In this document: positions 30,116-43,590 of the stretch, one piece after another
Layout: each line of letters opens with the position of its first letter
Numbering within the stretch: position 1 is the first letter of the stretch
Assembly: GCA_949358305.1 (NCBI GenBank)
Contig: OX442320.1
Coordinates: 3,302,259 to 3,366,258, forward strand
DNA from: Strigamia acuminata
Taxonomy: Eukaryota; Arthropoda; Chilopoda; Geophilomorpha; Linotaeniidae
Direction: 5' to 3'
Length of the DNA stretch: 64,000 bases
The notes under the pieces: generated by a model
What the model was told of the DNA's origin: nothing
Databases searched by the model: none
The model's input: the letters and a program-made list of their open reading frames with translations, nothing else
Translations under genes and position numbers: made by a program

Positions 30116-31056
30116 TACAAATTCATAGTTTTTAGCACCACTTAATTAGTAATTACTGACTGCATGGCAAAACTTCTGTGCAGAAATAAAATTGCAAAAT
30201 TCACACAGCGTCAGCGTCTTTATCTAGTTGTAACATTGTGCCACAAAAAATCTATATTAATAAAAGATAAACTTTTGTCATCCTGCTCACGCTTTTAATA
30301 TCAGCAGCGCATTGACATAGTGCTACCAAATCATTGTTGGTTCAATGATTAAATTTTTTCTTCTAATATTTCGACCAACATCTATCCAATGACCCAAAAT
30401 AAGATATTTTATGCAGTGATGGTCACCTTCTTGTCCTCAGTCTGCATTGTTCTTTTCGTAGTAGGTGCCATCACGCAAATGACGTGAATGCAACTCGACT
30501 ATTTTGTTTGTATTAAAATGTTTGTATTAAAATGTTAACTATCAAATAAACCCGATAAATATTTTTAAACATGGCCAAACGTAGCATATCTTGATCCCAG
30601 TCTGCACAGATTATTTACTAATTCTCATCGATGCTTTAGCAATATTAAGATATAATTTTCACCCTAACAATGCTAAAATAAAATAAATAAATAACAACAA
30701 ATTCATTAACATAACAAAATTAATTTACAGCACAACAACAAAACATTGTTGTTTTATTTCCTTTGTGTGCAACAAGCTTGCGCAGAATATTATGCACAGT
30801 TTGATTTTGGCACAACGTACCACGCGCGAACTGTAGTATTGACAGTAAGATGTTTCATTAAATGAGCGATTAGTTGATTACTTTGATTTCTTTTATTAGT
30901 CGATTACTTGATGTGTCATGTGACATGGCGGAATCCCAGATCAAGTTTTGCAGTGAAACAATGGGCTATTTACCAAATAAACGATCCAGAAACAAAACTT
31001 TTCGTCTAAAAATTCGTTTGAGAACAAAATTTACACGAAAAGTTATTGATTGCGTC
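30116..31056. other. non-coding with old repeat fragments
   Basis: 30940-31050 resembles 41755-41875 (TTTACCAAATAAACGAT, GTCTAAAAATTCGTTTGA), a decayed element of the TGCATTCAAAA family. No gene. Confidence 0.4.
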
Positions 31057-31452
31057 TATACTCTGACAAACTACAAGTTGGTCCTTTCTCCCATTGGGCA
31101 AGCCATTTCACTTGCGTAGTGACACAAAAAACTAGACCGAACCACCAGAATTGCACTTGATGTACAGACATTGTAATAAAAAAAATTTCAAATATTGTTT
31201 GCTTTCCTGACAAAGCAATCAATAAACTAAACACACATGTATATTGAATTAAAAACAAAATAAAACTAAATTCTATGAATGGAAAAAACATTTCATTATA
31301 AAATACAAATAAAATTTCATCATTTTAATCATTAGAATAATTCAAAAAATAGAAAAATAAAAATAAACTACTTTTCCTGGTGGCAATACAGTAGGAGTAA
31401 TGAGGCTCGCCCAATGGGAGAAAAAACCAACTTGTAGTTGGTTAGAGCATAG
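31057..31452. mobile_element. MITE of the ATTGGCCGAG family
   Basis: Ends TATACTCTGACAAACTACAAG and CTTGTAGTTGGTTAGAGCATA are imperfect inverted repeats. The subterminal CTCCCATTGGGCAAGCCATT and the GTAGTGACACAAAAAA block are shared with copies at 32689, 35419, 52646, 54640 and 62758. TA flanks; superfamily unassigned. Confidence 0.75.
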
Positions 31453-31739
31453 TGTTTTTTATTATTCAAAACAAGCAGGTGACACTGCAGGAGTGGCATC
31501 ACAAATAGTGATACATGTGAATAATTGGTTAAAAGCAAATATGCGACATGGAGCACGAAGCACATGAAACCCACGGCACTTTTAGCTTCCGCAGATGTTT
31601 ACATTGCAAATTGCAAAGCGCAAAACACTCAAAATCTACCTCATGCAAGCAAAACTTAATTCTTCAATATTTCTGGAGTAAACTGAATAAAACAGAGTGC
31701 GTCCGTGATATGTTTAACAAGATTTAACACGAGAATCTT

Positions 31740-31826
31740 TTCTAAAAAATTATGATATAATGAACTTTTGTTATAACGAACCGATTTCTCGATTCCCTTG
31801 CGATTTGTTATAACGAAGCTTGACTG
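31740..31826. mobile_element. pogo/Tigger-like MITE, right-end fragment
   Basis: TTATAACGAA motifs and the terminal TTGACTG mark the right end only. The left end is missing. Confidence 0.6.
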
Positions 31827-32688
31827 TACAAGTTTACTCTTCATTTATTATCATAATAAATTTGATAAGATGATAACCAAGGACAAGAGCGGTGGGCTAT
31901 TGGCAATAAATTTATTTTTCATTTATAAACAATGTAATAAAACCATTGTTAAACTTAAAAATATATATATTCAAAAATTAAAATAACAATTTTAGTTCAA
32001 GTGTATTTTTAAGGAAATGATGACATTTTTGGTTTAAAATTGAAGTAAAACACAAAATATTTTAGTTTTTGAATCGGTTGTTTTATAACCGCAAAAATGA
32101 ATGCTAAATACAGAATTTAACATTGACGTAAACTTAAATTGTTGTCGTTAACAACATTTTAAAAACTTTTTATTTCTTCCAATGTAACGTTGTGCTAATT
32201 CTTAATTGAATATAGTGAGTTTCCTAAAACCAAAAAGCAATGTTGAAGTTGGTTTGGTATCGACAAAATCGATTGGGGAAAAGCTGCATTCAAAGCGGGG
32301 CTTCAAAACTCATTTTCAGTTGTGTTTATTGGCTATATTTCTTGCAGCCACAGAAAAGCCTAATGCTACATGACAGATTGCTAGAGACAAAGTCGTATTA
32401 TAGTCACTAAGTTAATATTTTTCATTTCCGGTACAAAGTCATTTAAACTGCACAAAACATTGCAATGCGTACTGAATAATTCAATAATTTGTTCCTCCGC
32501 TACTTAGCGTTTGAATCCGAACACATTGTGATGGGGATTGATCATGTGACCACACAACTGCCAGCCATTGGCTAACAGAAAGCAGATAGCACCCTTACTT
32601 ATTTCTTAGTGCAATATTGCAGTTTGCATTGCACAAAACATCCGAAGTCTACTTCGTAATAAAAAAATACAGTAAAAATTTGATTCTA
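31827..32688. other. non-coding with a fragment repeated near 40.1 kb
   Basis: 31970-32075 matches 40040-40165 closely (AATAACAATTTTAGTT, GTAAAACACAAAATATTTTA), so both derive from one element family. No gene. Confidence 0.5.
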
Positions 32689-33082
32689 CACTCTGTCCAT
32701 GTGTAACTTGGGCCTATTTCCGATTGGCTGAGCCTCATAACTCACTCTGTGTTGCCACCAGGAAAAATAGTTCGGAGCGGTTTTAAATTTGTTTGATGAT
32801 TTTAATCGTTGAAATAATGCAATGTTGTTTGTATTTTCTAAGAAAATGTATCTTGAAGTCATAAAATAAAGATTTATGTTGGTTTATTTCAACATTCCTG
32901 TTTATTAAGTTTATTGCTTGCTTCTTCCAGGGAACAAAACAATTTTCAAATTTATTATTGGTTGTTTTGTCTGGACAGCATTCAAAATGCCAGCCAGTGT
33001 TTTGATCTATTTTTTAGTATCACTACACCAGTGAAAAGGCTCAGCTAATCGGAAATAGGCCCAAGTTACACATGAACAGAGT
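32689..33082. mobile_element. MITE of the ATTGGCCGAG family
   Basis: About 394 bp. Arms start TACACTCTGTCCATGTGTAA and include GGGCCTATTTCCGATTGGCTG, mirrored at the right end. TA flanks. Confidence 0.85.
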
Positions 33083-33344
33083 ATAACGCACATTTCTTTT
33101 CTAAAAAAACAATGGATAAAAGGCGGGCATGCATCTTAGAAATTTACATTAACTTTTCAGCAATTAAAAGACGTTCAAAGCCATAATTTTTGTCAGTGTA
33201 AATTAGGTAATCGATTGGCATCTATTTCATAAAACTAAAGAGAATTGGTAGCTTTTACGTTGGCAAAACAAATGACGTCTGAACCCCGCCATAAAAACTT
33301 TTCGATGCCGTTGGCAGGTTTTACACTACCCCGTAAATATCTTG

Positions 33345-33558
33345 TACGGTCATGGACAAAAAAAAACTTCCGTTCAGTTTAACTGTTTTAAGTTTATCTG
33401 TCATTATTTGCCCGATCTATCTTTCAATACAGTTGTTAGGGCAAGACGAGAGACCCGGTCAAGATTGATGTCATTGAATCTCAACGGATTTTTATGCCAC
33501 CTGGTAGATAAAATTAAAACAGCTAAACTGAAGAGAAGTTTCTTTGTCCACGACTGTA
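33345..33558. mobile_element. Tc1-like MITE
   Basis: Ends CGGTCATGGACAAA and TTTGTCCACGACTG are inverted and TA-flanked. Further inside, TTCAGTTTAACTGTTTTA pairs with TAAAACAGCTAAACTGAA. The GTGGACAAA-type terminus is typical of Tc1/mariner. Confidence 0.75.
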
Positions 33559-34521
33559 CACGAAACTAAACAAAATCTTCGAATAAATCAATTAATAAAA
33601 AAAAAAAACTCAAAAGAAATGACAAATCCCGTCGAAATCCATCAATTACACCTTGCAAATCCCATGCATTCAAACCCTATGAAAGCAGCCTAATCTCCCT
33701 CTATCCACTTCAATTCCGAACATCCAATTGCCTGTGCACATTCATCCAGTCGGTTGTTGTGCACGCTCCACTTAAATAGGAAGCTCCGTCGACAAAACCC
33801 GCCGAAATCTATATTTACATAAACCCGTTGCAACAGGCCACCAGCACGCCTTGCCAGGCCCGAGGATGTGTCTTTGTGACGTCACATCCTCCAGATGCAC
33901 TAAACCCCTCAAAGGAATAATGTCGAAAAGGAAGTGGATGTGCGGATGCAATTGGCAGCGACGAGAAAGGATGCGGGGAGAAGGAAAGAAGGGTCATCTG
34001 CAATTCTAAGCGGCATCTTGCATTCAATTCCACTCGGCTGACTCTTGAAGATGATCAAAGCGAAAGCGAGTTGCGAGTGAATTTCCTTTGCCGCTCACGT
34101 CTCGCCAACTGGAATGAGACTGGCAATGTGTGTTTGCTACGCAGTTGAGAAAATTGGAGCCAAGAAGGTCTCATTACGAGCCACTCCTGTCTCATTAAAG
34201 GACCCTTGATCACTGCTAAGCCACAATCCCAATCGATAACAAGTCTTTGAGGTGAGCCCGAATTTAATGCTCGCTCTGGAATGCGCTTACCTCAAACGTC
34301 TTTTCTCCTCCCCTTTCAAATCTCCTAACTATTTTCTTCTTTCTCGCCATTCGGCGAGCTGACAAATGAGGTGCAATTGACTGAGTGACAATACACCGTT
34401 GGAACAATGCCGCTTAGTTCCCCAACTCTTTCACGACGACCCTTGCGAAGGCACGAAATAAAGAGTGGAATTTCAGTGGTACAACTACAAATTTGCGACA
34501 TTTTAATTTGGGCGCTATACA
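33559..34521. other. unique, GC-richer block; possible regulatory DNA
   Basis: 33700-34330 is balanced in composition, without repeats, and contains a perfect CRE palindrome in GTGACGTCAC near 33877. Short ORFs on the minus strand have no recognisable motif. It may be conserved non-coding sequence, but this cannot be tested by eye. Confidence 0.3.
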
Positions 34522-34895
34522 CCAAACCGATACAACGATGTCCTAACTCCTATTGGTCGAGTCGTATCACTGGTGTAGTGGCACAAAAAAGTAGCCCATA
34601 ATACAAGAATTGGTATCTAACTAGGCAAAACAACCAATAAAAAACTAAACCTTTGTTTACCTGGCAAAAGAAACCAACAAACAATTGTTTGATTGATTAA
34701 AATGGGAAAAAGCTTATTTTAGCAAATGAAATAAATATTTTATTACCAAATAAATAAAATCCATCATTCTAATCACTTTTTACACTGAAATTCATTGAAA
34801 AAAAACAAAACAACTTTTCCGCGTAGTAGAGCACAGTCCACAGTTAGGTGTAATCCGGCTCAACCAATCAGAGTTAGGACATCGTATTGGTTTGG
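34522..34895. mobile_element. MITE, CCAAACCGATACAACGATGT ends, copy 1
   Basis: About 374 bp with inverted ends CCAAACCGATACAACGATGT. The subterminal CCTAACTCCTATTGGTCGAG is mirrored. Same family as 60575-60960 and related to the ATTGGCCGAG elements. Confidence 0.8.
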
Positions 34896-35418
34896 TTTGG
34901 TTTGGTAGTTTGAGTTTAATTTTTTTACTTAAGCACGACTTTGTTTTGTTGACAACGTGTTTTTATTTTTAAATAGTTGCAAATTTAGATTTTTAAATAT
35001 TGTATTTTGGCAATTAAAAGTCGCCCTTGAATTATAGTCACCCTTGATTTGTAGTTACGGCCTAGAGCAGGAATTTTAAATCGCTCGGATTTTGATGAAA
35101 CTTGGTTTTGGGGTTTCTAACATGGTTTCTTGACATTTTCCAAACTTTCAGACACCTAGCTCTTGCGGATTTTGAGCTAAGCTAATTTTGACAAACAAAA
35201 AGTCCATATGTCAAAATCTGTCGAAAAATCGAAACTTTTAATCGCAGATATACCATCTCGAATAAATATTTTTCATTTTTTCACGTAATTTTTAATAGGG
35301 AATTTTTTTTATTTGTCCAAATTCAAGCTTTGTACTCAAGCAGTTTCCTACGTAGAAAACCAGCCAGTCCACAGAAATTTTGCTTACAGAAAAAATTGGT
35401 ACTCACAAATTTCATTCT

Positions 35419-35815
35419 ATACTCTTTCCCCACTCAAGAGTGACCCTGGAAGCTGGTCTCCCATTGGCCGAGCCATTTCACTTGTGTAGTGATACATAAA
35501 AGAAGACCAAAAACACCAGACTCAATACAAAATTCAAATAACATGTGCTTTCTAGACAAAGCAAGCACTAAAATGAAAAACAATTCGTTTTTAATTAAAA
35601 ACACCATAAAACTATTTTTCAAAGATGGAAAACATGTTTTATTAGGTAATAACATTAAATGTACATAATTTAAAGCATTATTATTCAGGAATAGACTAAA
35701 AAGCATAGGGAACTACTTTTCCTCATAGCAGTAGTTCCATTGCAGTTCTGAGTAATTGGACTAGGCCAATGGGAGCCGAGCTTCCAGGGTCACTCTTGAG
35801 TGTGGAAAGAGTATA
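35419..35815. mobile_element. MITE of the ATTGGCCGAG family
   Basis: Arms of about 60 bp starting TACTCTTTCC with AGAGTGACCCTGGAAGC, mirrored at the right end. TA flanks. About 392 bp. Confidence 0.85.
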
Positions 35816-37134
35816 GTCTTGGAATTTCTACAAGATATGTTCTGTGACATCAAAAATTAACTTTCTGGCATGCAGATGGTGGGGAAAACTGATCTTTGTT
35901 TCCAAGCACAGAAACTTTTGTGGTACAGAAAGTAGCGATTGGTCTTGACAATTTGTGACCGGTCGTAATTTTTTTAACCGGTCTTAAATATGGCAGCAAT
36001 CAGTTCTGCCAACAAATGCAAACAACTGTATATTCTATTTATAAAAATAGAATATTAGTTTGTAAATAAAATTATAAATTAAAAACAAACTAGCAATCTT
36101 ATTCATCCTAACTCTAAAAGTAGCCTTAAAAATTTTTATTTAGCATCCATCTGGCTATGCTACCAGATGATTCTGATAGACTTTTCTGTCAAGTCTATAT
36201 ACACAGAAAAGTCTGTGGGCATACACTTCTGTTACGTTGTAAATGGATGATTCCGCCTTTCTTTCTGTGTGCAGAAATTTTTTGATAGGATACACACAAT
36301 CTGTGTACGAAAATTGTTATTATTTACAAACAACATTACTATCAAGTAATTAGTTATTAAATTGTCACTGAGACTAAATGTTTTGCAAATTATTTACAAT
36401 TAAACAACCTAAAAGAAAATTAATTTTAAACAAAGTGAAGGGAGTTTCTATTGTTGCTGTGACGTCAGTGGGCTATTGCCCAACTAGGAATAATCTCAGA
36501 GAAGAACATGAACTGAAAAGCATTGGTTTAATTTGGTCTTGTATTATCTAACCACAAATGTTTCTACTGCAAGCTAATTTCCTTAGACCATACCAGTAAC
36601 GAACAAACTTTGTCACACCCTTTACTGTAGTATTATCCAGGCAAGTTAAACCACAAATTAGCATCAAATCGAACAGCTGACATTATTCCTGCTGTACAAC
36701 CCCCAGACAAAAGTCCTGCAACGAGTGATTTTTTAAACTATTGCTCCACTTTTGTGAATCTGGCAACAAAACAGCATGCAATTATGGCATATGAGAAATC
36801 TGTTAAGTGAGAGAAAAAACCCATCTTGTGAGTTATTGTTAGTACCTATCTTTTGCTGAGTACTTTTAAAGTTAACGACATAAGATATAAGAAAATAAAG
36901 AATAAAGAAAGATAAAAAGTTGAGAAGCCATTCTTCCTTACAATTTTCTTCAAAGAAGAGTTATGTGACACATGCAATTTGCGCAGTATTAGCTAGCAGA
37001 TAAGCCAAAAAGCCAAATGGTTAGAATCAGCAACATGCCTATTGGTAATTGCATTTTCTGATTTATTGAATTTGAATTGGATGTGTAGTTTTATTTATTG
37101 TTTGATTTCGTTTGGATTTAATCCGATTCTATTA
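35816..37134. other. non-coding, nothing recognised
   Basis: AT-rich, no ORF of interest. A GTGACGTCAGTGGGC motif lies near 36460. Confidence 0.35.
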
Positions 37135-37318
37135 CAGTCGAAACTCTTTATAACAAATCGCAAGGGACCCAAAAATGGTTTGGTTTCACAAGAATTCGTT
37201 TTATCGAAATTTTTTAACATGGTGTTCTATGGCCAGACAACCAAACCGGTCATTTTAAGGTATTCGTTATATCGATAATTCGTTATATCGCGATTCGTTA
37301 TAAAGAGTTTTGACTGTA
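37133..37318. mobile_element. pogo/Tigger-like MITE
   Basis: CAGTCGAAACTCTTTATAAC at 37135 and its complement ending 37316, TA-flanked, with the GGTGTTCTATGGCC core of the family inverted. Confidence 0.9.
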
Positions 37319-37813
37319 TTATTTGTTATATTTGAAATTGATGTTAAATTTACAAGAATTTTGTAAATTTTACAAGAATTTGGTGAATTTACTTGGTGGG
37401 TATTTTTAGACCCAAACATAACCGGTTAGTCGGCTTCAGATTCAGTTTCAGACACAGTTTCAATCTCAGTTTCTGTGCAAGTTTCCAGTTCGGTTGCGAT
37501 CACTTCAAAAATGTTTATCATTAAATTTATCGTATATTTTATGGAAATTTGAATTTATAATTAGCTAAAAATGCTTTCTATGGGTTTTTTCGAGAACATT
37601 TAACCGACATTTTGAAATTGAGATCTTCCTTATTGGTTGAGAAGAATCACATGTATTCTTGAGCTTGTGATATGCCCAACCAATGGGTGTTTGTCTTAAT
37701 TTTTCTGAAAGACTATATAGCTTATGCTTGCAACACAACCGTCTATTTTCATTATTTTCTCGTACCTGTCGTTTTTAGTCTTTCCATCTAATATTCTCGA
37801 TACTGTTACGTGA
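37319..37813. other. non-coding, nothing recognised
   Basis: Short TCAGTTTCAGACACAGTTTC imperfect repeats near 37440. No gene. Confidence 0.35.
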
Positions 37814-38121
37814 TACCTTGTTCGCACCAGAAAGTTTGGGCTAGCTCAAAGTTTAAATCTGATTCTGGCCTGATATTGCTTAAAAAAGTTCAGACTAGAG
37901 CGTTCGCACCAAAAAGCAAAAAGCCACATAGCTAGGCTAACATGCAGCCAATAGACAATCAACTGACCATGTTACCCACAGAATTGTGAGAAGTGACCTT
38001 TGCAATTATCTAGTTTAAAAATTTTTAAACTAGATAATTTTGGGCTAGATGCGTTCGCACCAAGAACCAGAACTAGATTTAAACTTTGGGCTAGCCCAAA
38101 CTTTCTGGTGCAAACAAGGTA
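37814..38121. mobile_element. MITE, TACCTTGTTCGCACCAGAAA ends
   Basis: Inverted ends of about 31 bp starting TACCTTGTTCGCACCAGAAA, TA-flanked, about 304 bp. An internal perfect palindrome ATCTAGTTTAAAAATTTTTAAACTAGAT lies near 38010-38037. Confidence 0.85.
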
Positions 38122-40032
38122 TTACCGACGTCAATTTCTTGCTCCTTCATGCGTTTTGCAATCATTCTGGATGAGTAACCCTCCTCGGAAAACATTTTGA
38201 CCATAACATCAACTTCTGTACCATGATGTGGCGCGTTATTTGATTTGACAGTTATGACCGTTGTTGTAAATCGAGAGTAATGCTTAGATTAAATGACAAA
38301 ACAAACAAAATTTAAATGTGGTGTGCCAATCACCAGCAAATCCACTTTTAGCGTTTCATTGAATTTTTATAGATTCATTTTCATCCTTTGGATTTTCATA
38401 AATACATTGTATTCTCTGGATTAGCATGGACTCAGTTAATTCTTTAGATTTTACATGAGTTCATTCGGGTTCATTTGATTGATGCAAAGTACCAGCACAG
38501 CGTCGCTCCCTAAACAAAGCCCCGAAAAGTTATAAAACTTCCTTCCCAACGCTTACCTTGCATTTCTTGTTAAAAAATGCTCTCGGATACAAAAGCAGAA
38601 AGAAAAGAGTTGCTTTCAAAGAGTGCGTGACTCCTTCTTGTCCCCCTTTTCCCCATTTATTCGTGTCGGGCTGATGGGAGCATAAATAAGTTGCCCAAGT
38701 CTGCGTGGCTTGTAATCAAGTGCAGATTTCATTTAGAGAAAAACACTCGACAGTGCACATTTACACGGTTACTGAATTACTGCAAACAACACGCACCAAC
38801 CTCCCGCATCAGTCAATGCGCTCTTAATGAAATGTGTCTGGCTCGAAAAATGCCAACTCTTCACACTTATTACGAGCAAAAAAGAAAAAAAAAAAAAAAA
38901 AAAAAAAAACAAGGTATAAAAACATGCAGGGGTGCAGAATGGGGAAGTTAAAGTGAATGGCTCCACACACAAATAGAAATTAATTTAATCTGATAAATTG
39001 ATTTACATGTTCGCTTAATCGTTGTTTATGTTATGACTCGGTCTGCTGCAAATGTTAATGACTTTTTCTTCTTCCTAATGACGCAATAGCTTCGGGTCTT
39101 GCTGACATGTTTATTTGGAGTTTAATTTCTGCTACTAAGCAGAGATGACAAATTTCGTTTAAAATTGTACCAAGGTACGACTGTGAAGTCTTGACGGTTG
39201 TCGGTGTTGTATCTCGCTCACTAAATTGTGAACCGGAAAATACGGAACGTCATCTAAACATTTAAACTAACATTTTTGCAACGTTTTCATCATCAAACAT
39301 GGTGAACGTGAACATCTTGAACAAAGTTCAATTTTTCGTTCATCTGTATAAGTGAATTGGCGGCTGCCCCGATTAAGCACCGTCCCCAAAAATCACCGAT
39401 AACTTTTACGAAAAAATCACCATTTTTCAGCACTTTTGCACCGAGCCTGTATAAACGCCAGGCTTCAAATTGACGCCGGGGAGTCGTGTTAGGGTGGACC
39501 TGATGGGCAACCAGAGTTCGGGTATCCAACAGGTCACATACATACATCTTTCTCTGCGTGGGAGAGTAACACACAGGCAGCGGAAATTGGCAGCGGAAAT
39601 AATGTCACATTTTGCTAACGTGCTCTAGTGACAGCTGACGTAGTTCTATTGTTGCTACTGTGCCCGTTTTAAATTTTTCCCACCAGCTAGCTGATTGGTT
39701 GGTTCTGCGCGTTCCCAAAGGTTGAAAAATATGAAGTCTGTATCTTGATGCCACATTCCAACACTTTTTTGTTAGAATTATTCGCACACGCTCTAAGAAC
39801 AAGAACCGCACGCTAACGTAACGTAACAGAAAGTGACCGGAAGTCCCGTCACAACGTGTTGGATCCGCGAGATTACAGAAACACTCCCCCTGGCGGTGGA
39901 GACCCTTAGTCGGGATTTAAAATACACTTTGCCAGGTGACACAAAATAACAACACAAACCGCCTCTCTGAAGCGCGGCTAGTATTCGAGGGCGGCTATAA
40001 AACGAGGGCGACTCTTAATCTGTAAAATACAG
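38122..40032. other. non-coding; poly(A) run and old repeat pieces
   Basis: A run of about 24 A lies at 38886-38909. A hAT-like left-end fragment (GTGTTGTATCTCGCTCACTAAA) lies near 39205. 39830-39965 belongs to a dispersed repeat also seen at 44285-44410 and 46300-46840. 39965-40033 resembles the GAGGGCGACTCTTAATC end of the TACCGTATTTTATC family. 38480-38880 is unique-looking. Confidence 0.4.
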
Positions 40033-40172
40033 TAGCTGCATTCAAAAATTAAAATAACAATTTTAGTTTAGGTGTATTTTAAGTTCTAACATGGGGTTAA
40101 ACAGGAAATGATGTCATTTTTGGTTTAAAATTGAAGTAAAACACAAAATATTTTAGTTTTTGAATGCAGCTA
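40033..40172. mobile_element. MITE, TAGCTGCATTCAAAAATT ends
   Basis: Inverted ends TAGCTGCATTCAAAAA and TTTTTGAATGCAGCTA. The interior is shared with 31970-32075. Confidence 0.75.
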
Positions 40173-42850
40173 GTATTTGTTGTATTTGTGTGTTCGCAGA
40201 CAGCAATTTTTCTGTTTGATTTTGGAATGATTTATGGCATGCATAGGATAGTGGTAGTGGCGAAATATACGGACCGAAAGGTCTCGCTGGGAAAGAAACC
40301 ATTTTTAAATAATTAAAACCCCTGTACAAATTTATGATCCCAGGGAATTTTCAAGCAGTCTCTTTCCAATTTCTGTCGGTTGACTTCCAGATGTTTTATT
40401 TTAATCTTTAAAAATATTTCGTTTCCACCCTGTAATGTAGTTTCTCCTTAATTTCAGATTAACAAGTTGGAAAATTAATTTCAAAACTTTTTATCACTTC
40501 ATCTATACAAATTCCATTGCCACATTTATTGAATGAAGGGAGATAAAATTATTAGATATTGGATAACAAATAAACAGACCAGGTGAACTCCCTCGATACT
40601 CAATTTGGACCTCTGCCAATTTCAGCGCCATCTATTAATCCTCATTTGCAGCAATTAAAATGAAGCCAAACGACACGGTGCTAAAAACCCGAACATTGCT
40701 AAATGTGTTTAATATGTTGTGAATAAATTGTTGATTTTCCATTTAAAGACGGTGCATTTAAAACCGAAAAAAAATAATATCCGTCATGCCGTTTAATGTG
40801 ACGATAAAAACCTTAAAAACTGAAACTTTGAAAGCGCCTAATATTTTTTTCCGTATTTAACGTAATGAATATAGCGTGCGTTCAACCTTCGTTACGTTAA
40901 ATACACAAACATACCGTATTTTCACGATAATACACAGTTTGTAGCAGGTATTTTCCCCTTATAAAAAGCCCCGTTATGCCTATAAGTGTAGTAGAAAACT
41001 TGTAACTCTACCGAAGCTTACACTATAACTGAATATAGAGTAGCCAATCTGGTAGTTTTCCACTATTTACGTCTTTGACTAAAAATTTGGATTAGCAATG
41101 ACCTCTTTCGCCGCCATTTTGAATTCTCCGCTTCATTCACACGCGGATCACATGTTATGATTTATCTAATTATTTTTTGCTTTTAATTCATTTAAATTCA
41201 CAATAATGACGTTGCAGCATCACATTGTAATAGTTAAAAACAGGAATTCTCTCTTTTTATGCTAACGAGACAATACTGCTTTTGGTAATCATGTGACATG
41301 TATAAGGTTGAGTCTAATTTTATAACTATAACATAGAAATTCACCCCAAACTCTAACACTTTTACCTTACATTCAATAACTCATAAATGGTCATTTAAAC
41401 CCATTTAAACAAACTTTTAAACGAGATTCTCATTTAAAAGCTCATTTAAATGGTTTTAAACGAGCTGAAAATAAACGACCTAAATAGGTCGCTTAAATCT
41501 CAGTGTAACGAGTTCTCTGGTTAAAATCGCACAGTATGGCCGCCATTTTGGATTTTCGTTAGATCGATTGCGACGATCAGCGATCTAAGTACAATTTTGC
41601 AGCAGTAGTTAATTTTTATTGAGTAAACAACAACATTAAACATCACTTCAGTAATTATTAGGACTGGAAACAATTGAAAAAAGCGAGGTAACGAAAATCT
41701 GGAATTGCAGCGTGAAGATGACCTGGAACTTGACCTGGAATCCAAGATCAAGTATGGTAGTGAAACAATCGTTTATTTACCAAATAAACGATTGCATTCA
41801 GAACCCAAACATTTTGTCTAAAAATTCGTTTGAAACGAAAATTTAAACGAAAAGTTATTGAATGCACCTAGTGTAAAAATGTCATAATTGTAAGGGAAAC
41901 ATACCTGCCGCAAACTGTGTAACACACTGTTTTTACTACCTCAGCAGCAGCTTTTAATCGAATAAATACGGAATGTTCGTTTGACCCTTCAATCTAACCT
42001 TTGTGACAGACATTTTAAATTTGGTTGTTAAAACCAAAACCTGACATAAACCACTTCCAAAACAACTCCACTCCACTCCACTCTGTTTACAGAAACATCA
42101 TAAATAGTATAAATGCAAAACTTTGAATGCATCTAATAATTTAACGATTTTGGAAGCCTCAGTTTAAGTGGAAACAAAATGTTTGTGATTCAATGCATTT
42201 TGGCCATAAACTCAAACATCCGAGAAAGTGACATCACAACACCAAAACACAAACACCTAAAACACAACTTTTTGAATACAGTCACTATATTTCCACACGG
42301 ATCTGCTTAAAATTGCATTTCACCCTGTCAAATAAACACTTGCTTTAGAAAACATCATAATTTTTTCAATATAACTGCAAACAAAAAATATTTTTTCAAT
42401 ATCAAGGAATATTGTACATTGATGGCAATTTTGGAATTTTACTGCAGTTTTCCTCCATGTTTTGCGCATTTGCACATTTTTCAAGTTTGAAACACTGCAA
42501 TATACCTTGGAATATCAAAATGTTGCCTTCTTAGCATTAAGCTTCATTCACAGCTCTGGTGATGGACCGGAGTTGAAGTGGTCCGAAAGGCCTCGGTGAA
42601 TAGGAGATAAAAGACGCATGAAATGCTAAAATTCACAATAAAATCATACCGTACAGTATATGCCAAAAAAAAAACTAAATTTCAAAAATCTCAATGATAT
42701 GCTGATGTGTGCGGTATTATTACAATTTTTATTGCAATACAGAAAAATCACATCAGAGGAGACTACTTTTCAACAACTGACCTCCAGCATAATTTTTGAA
42801 TGATTTTTACGCCCTGCTCTTTCTGTGACCACAGCTACCGTCTTCACCTG
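40173..42850. other. non-coding with decayed repeats
   Basis: 40330-40800 is unique-looking. 41390-41480 has TTTAAACGAG-type short repeats, and 41755-41875 is a decayed TGCATTCAAAA-family element. No gene recognised. Confidence 0.35.
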
Positions 42851-42900
42851 AATATAACATGGTCGCGTTGTATTCGAATACAACACCACGATGTTATATT
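42851..42900. repeat. 50-bp palindrome, left member of a pair
   Basis: AATATAACATGGTCGCG... centred on TATTCGAATA. Arms differ at three positions. Same design as 43541-43590. Confidence 0.85.
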
Positions 42901-43001
42901 TCAACCAAAATTAACAACTTAAATTTTTCGAGACTTTATTCGACCCCAACTTTGATATGATGATCTGGGATGACTTATACTCATAATATGTTGAAGCTGA
43001 A

Positions 43002-43442
43002 TTAACCCTTCCAACCCTGAGATGGGTCATTTTGTGACCCCGTTTTAAAAAAATCATTTTTTTTATAACAAATAAATTTTTTTTTATATCTGATTTTTGC
43101 TGACTATTCCTTTGAAACATCACTAGACACTATACCACAGTTGAAATTTTTTTAATTTTTTAAGTTTTTCTGTAATTTGAACTCAAAGTTTAACTGGGTT
43201 AAAAAAGACCCATCTTAGGAGTCCAAAGGTAAAAAATTATGATCATCAGCAGGCTCCGCTAATGTCAATCATGTCCACCACGTCCATATGGTGTTCACTA
43301 CATGAATAGACAATCTAACCCCATTGGCTAGATGTTCGGAATTCCCTAAAACCCGGATTTTGCGCATGCGCAGAATCTGGGTCATATAATGCCCATCTTA
43401 GGGAGAGATGGGAGGCAAATTCTTTCGGGTTGGAAGGGTTAA
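43002..43442. mobile_element. piggyBac-like MITE, second family
   Basis: 433 bp from 43006 to 43438 with termini CCCTTCCAACCC and GGGTTGGAAGGG, flanked by TTAA. The interior differs from the 28.4/52.0 kb family. Confidence 0.85.
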
Positions 43443-43540
43443 ATGATAGCGAAGATGCAGATGCATAAAATGATTAAACAAAGATTTTTCTCCCATTAAT
43501 ATTGTTGTTGCAATTTTTAAAAATTTTACGACAAAATTAG

Positions 43541-43590
43541 AATATAACACCATCGTGATGTATTCGAATACAACACGATGGTGTTATATT
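43541..43590. repeat. 50-bp palindrome, right member of a pair
   Basis: AATATAACACCATCGTG arm mirrored around TATTCGAATA with only one mismatched pair. A partial third copy (CGAATATAACACCATAACACC) lies at about 43638-43658. Confidence 0.9.

Noticed and set aside
33815-34033. 72-aa minus-strand ORF in the GC-richer block
   Set aside because: No motif; composition alone keeps it open.
38691-38972. ORFs across the poly(A) run
   Set aside because: Poly-Lys or poly-Phe from a homopolymer; no flanking coding character.
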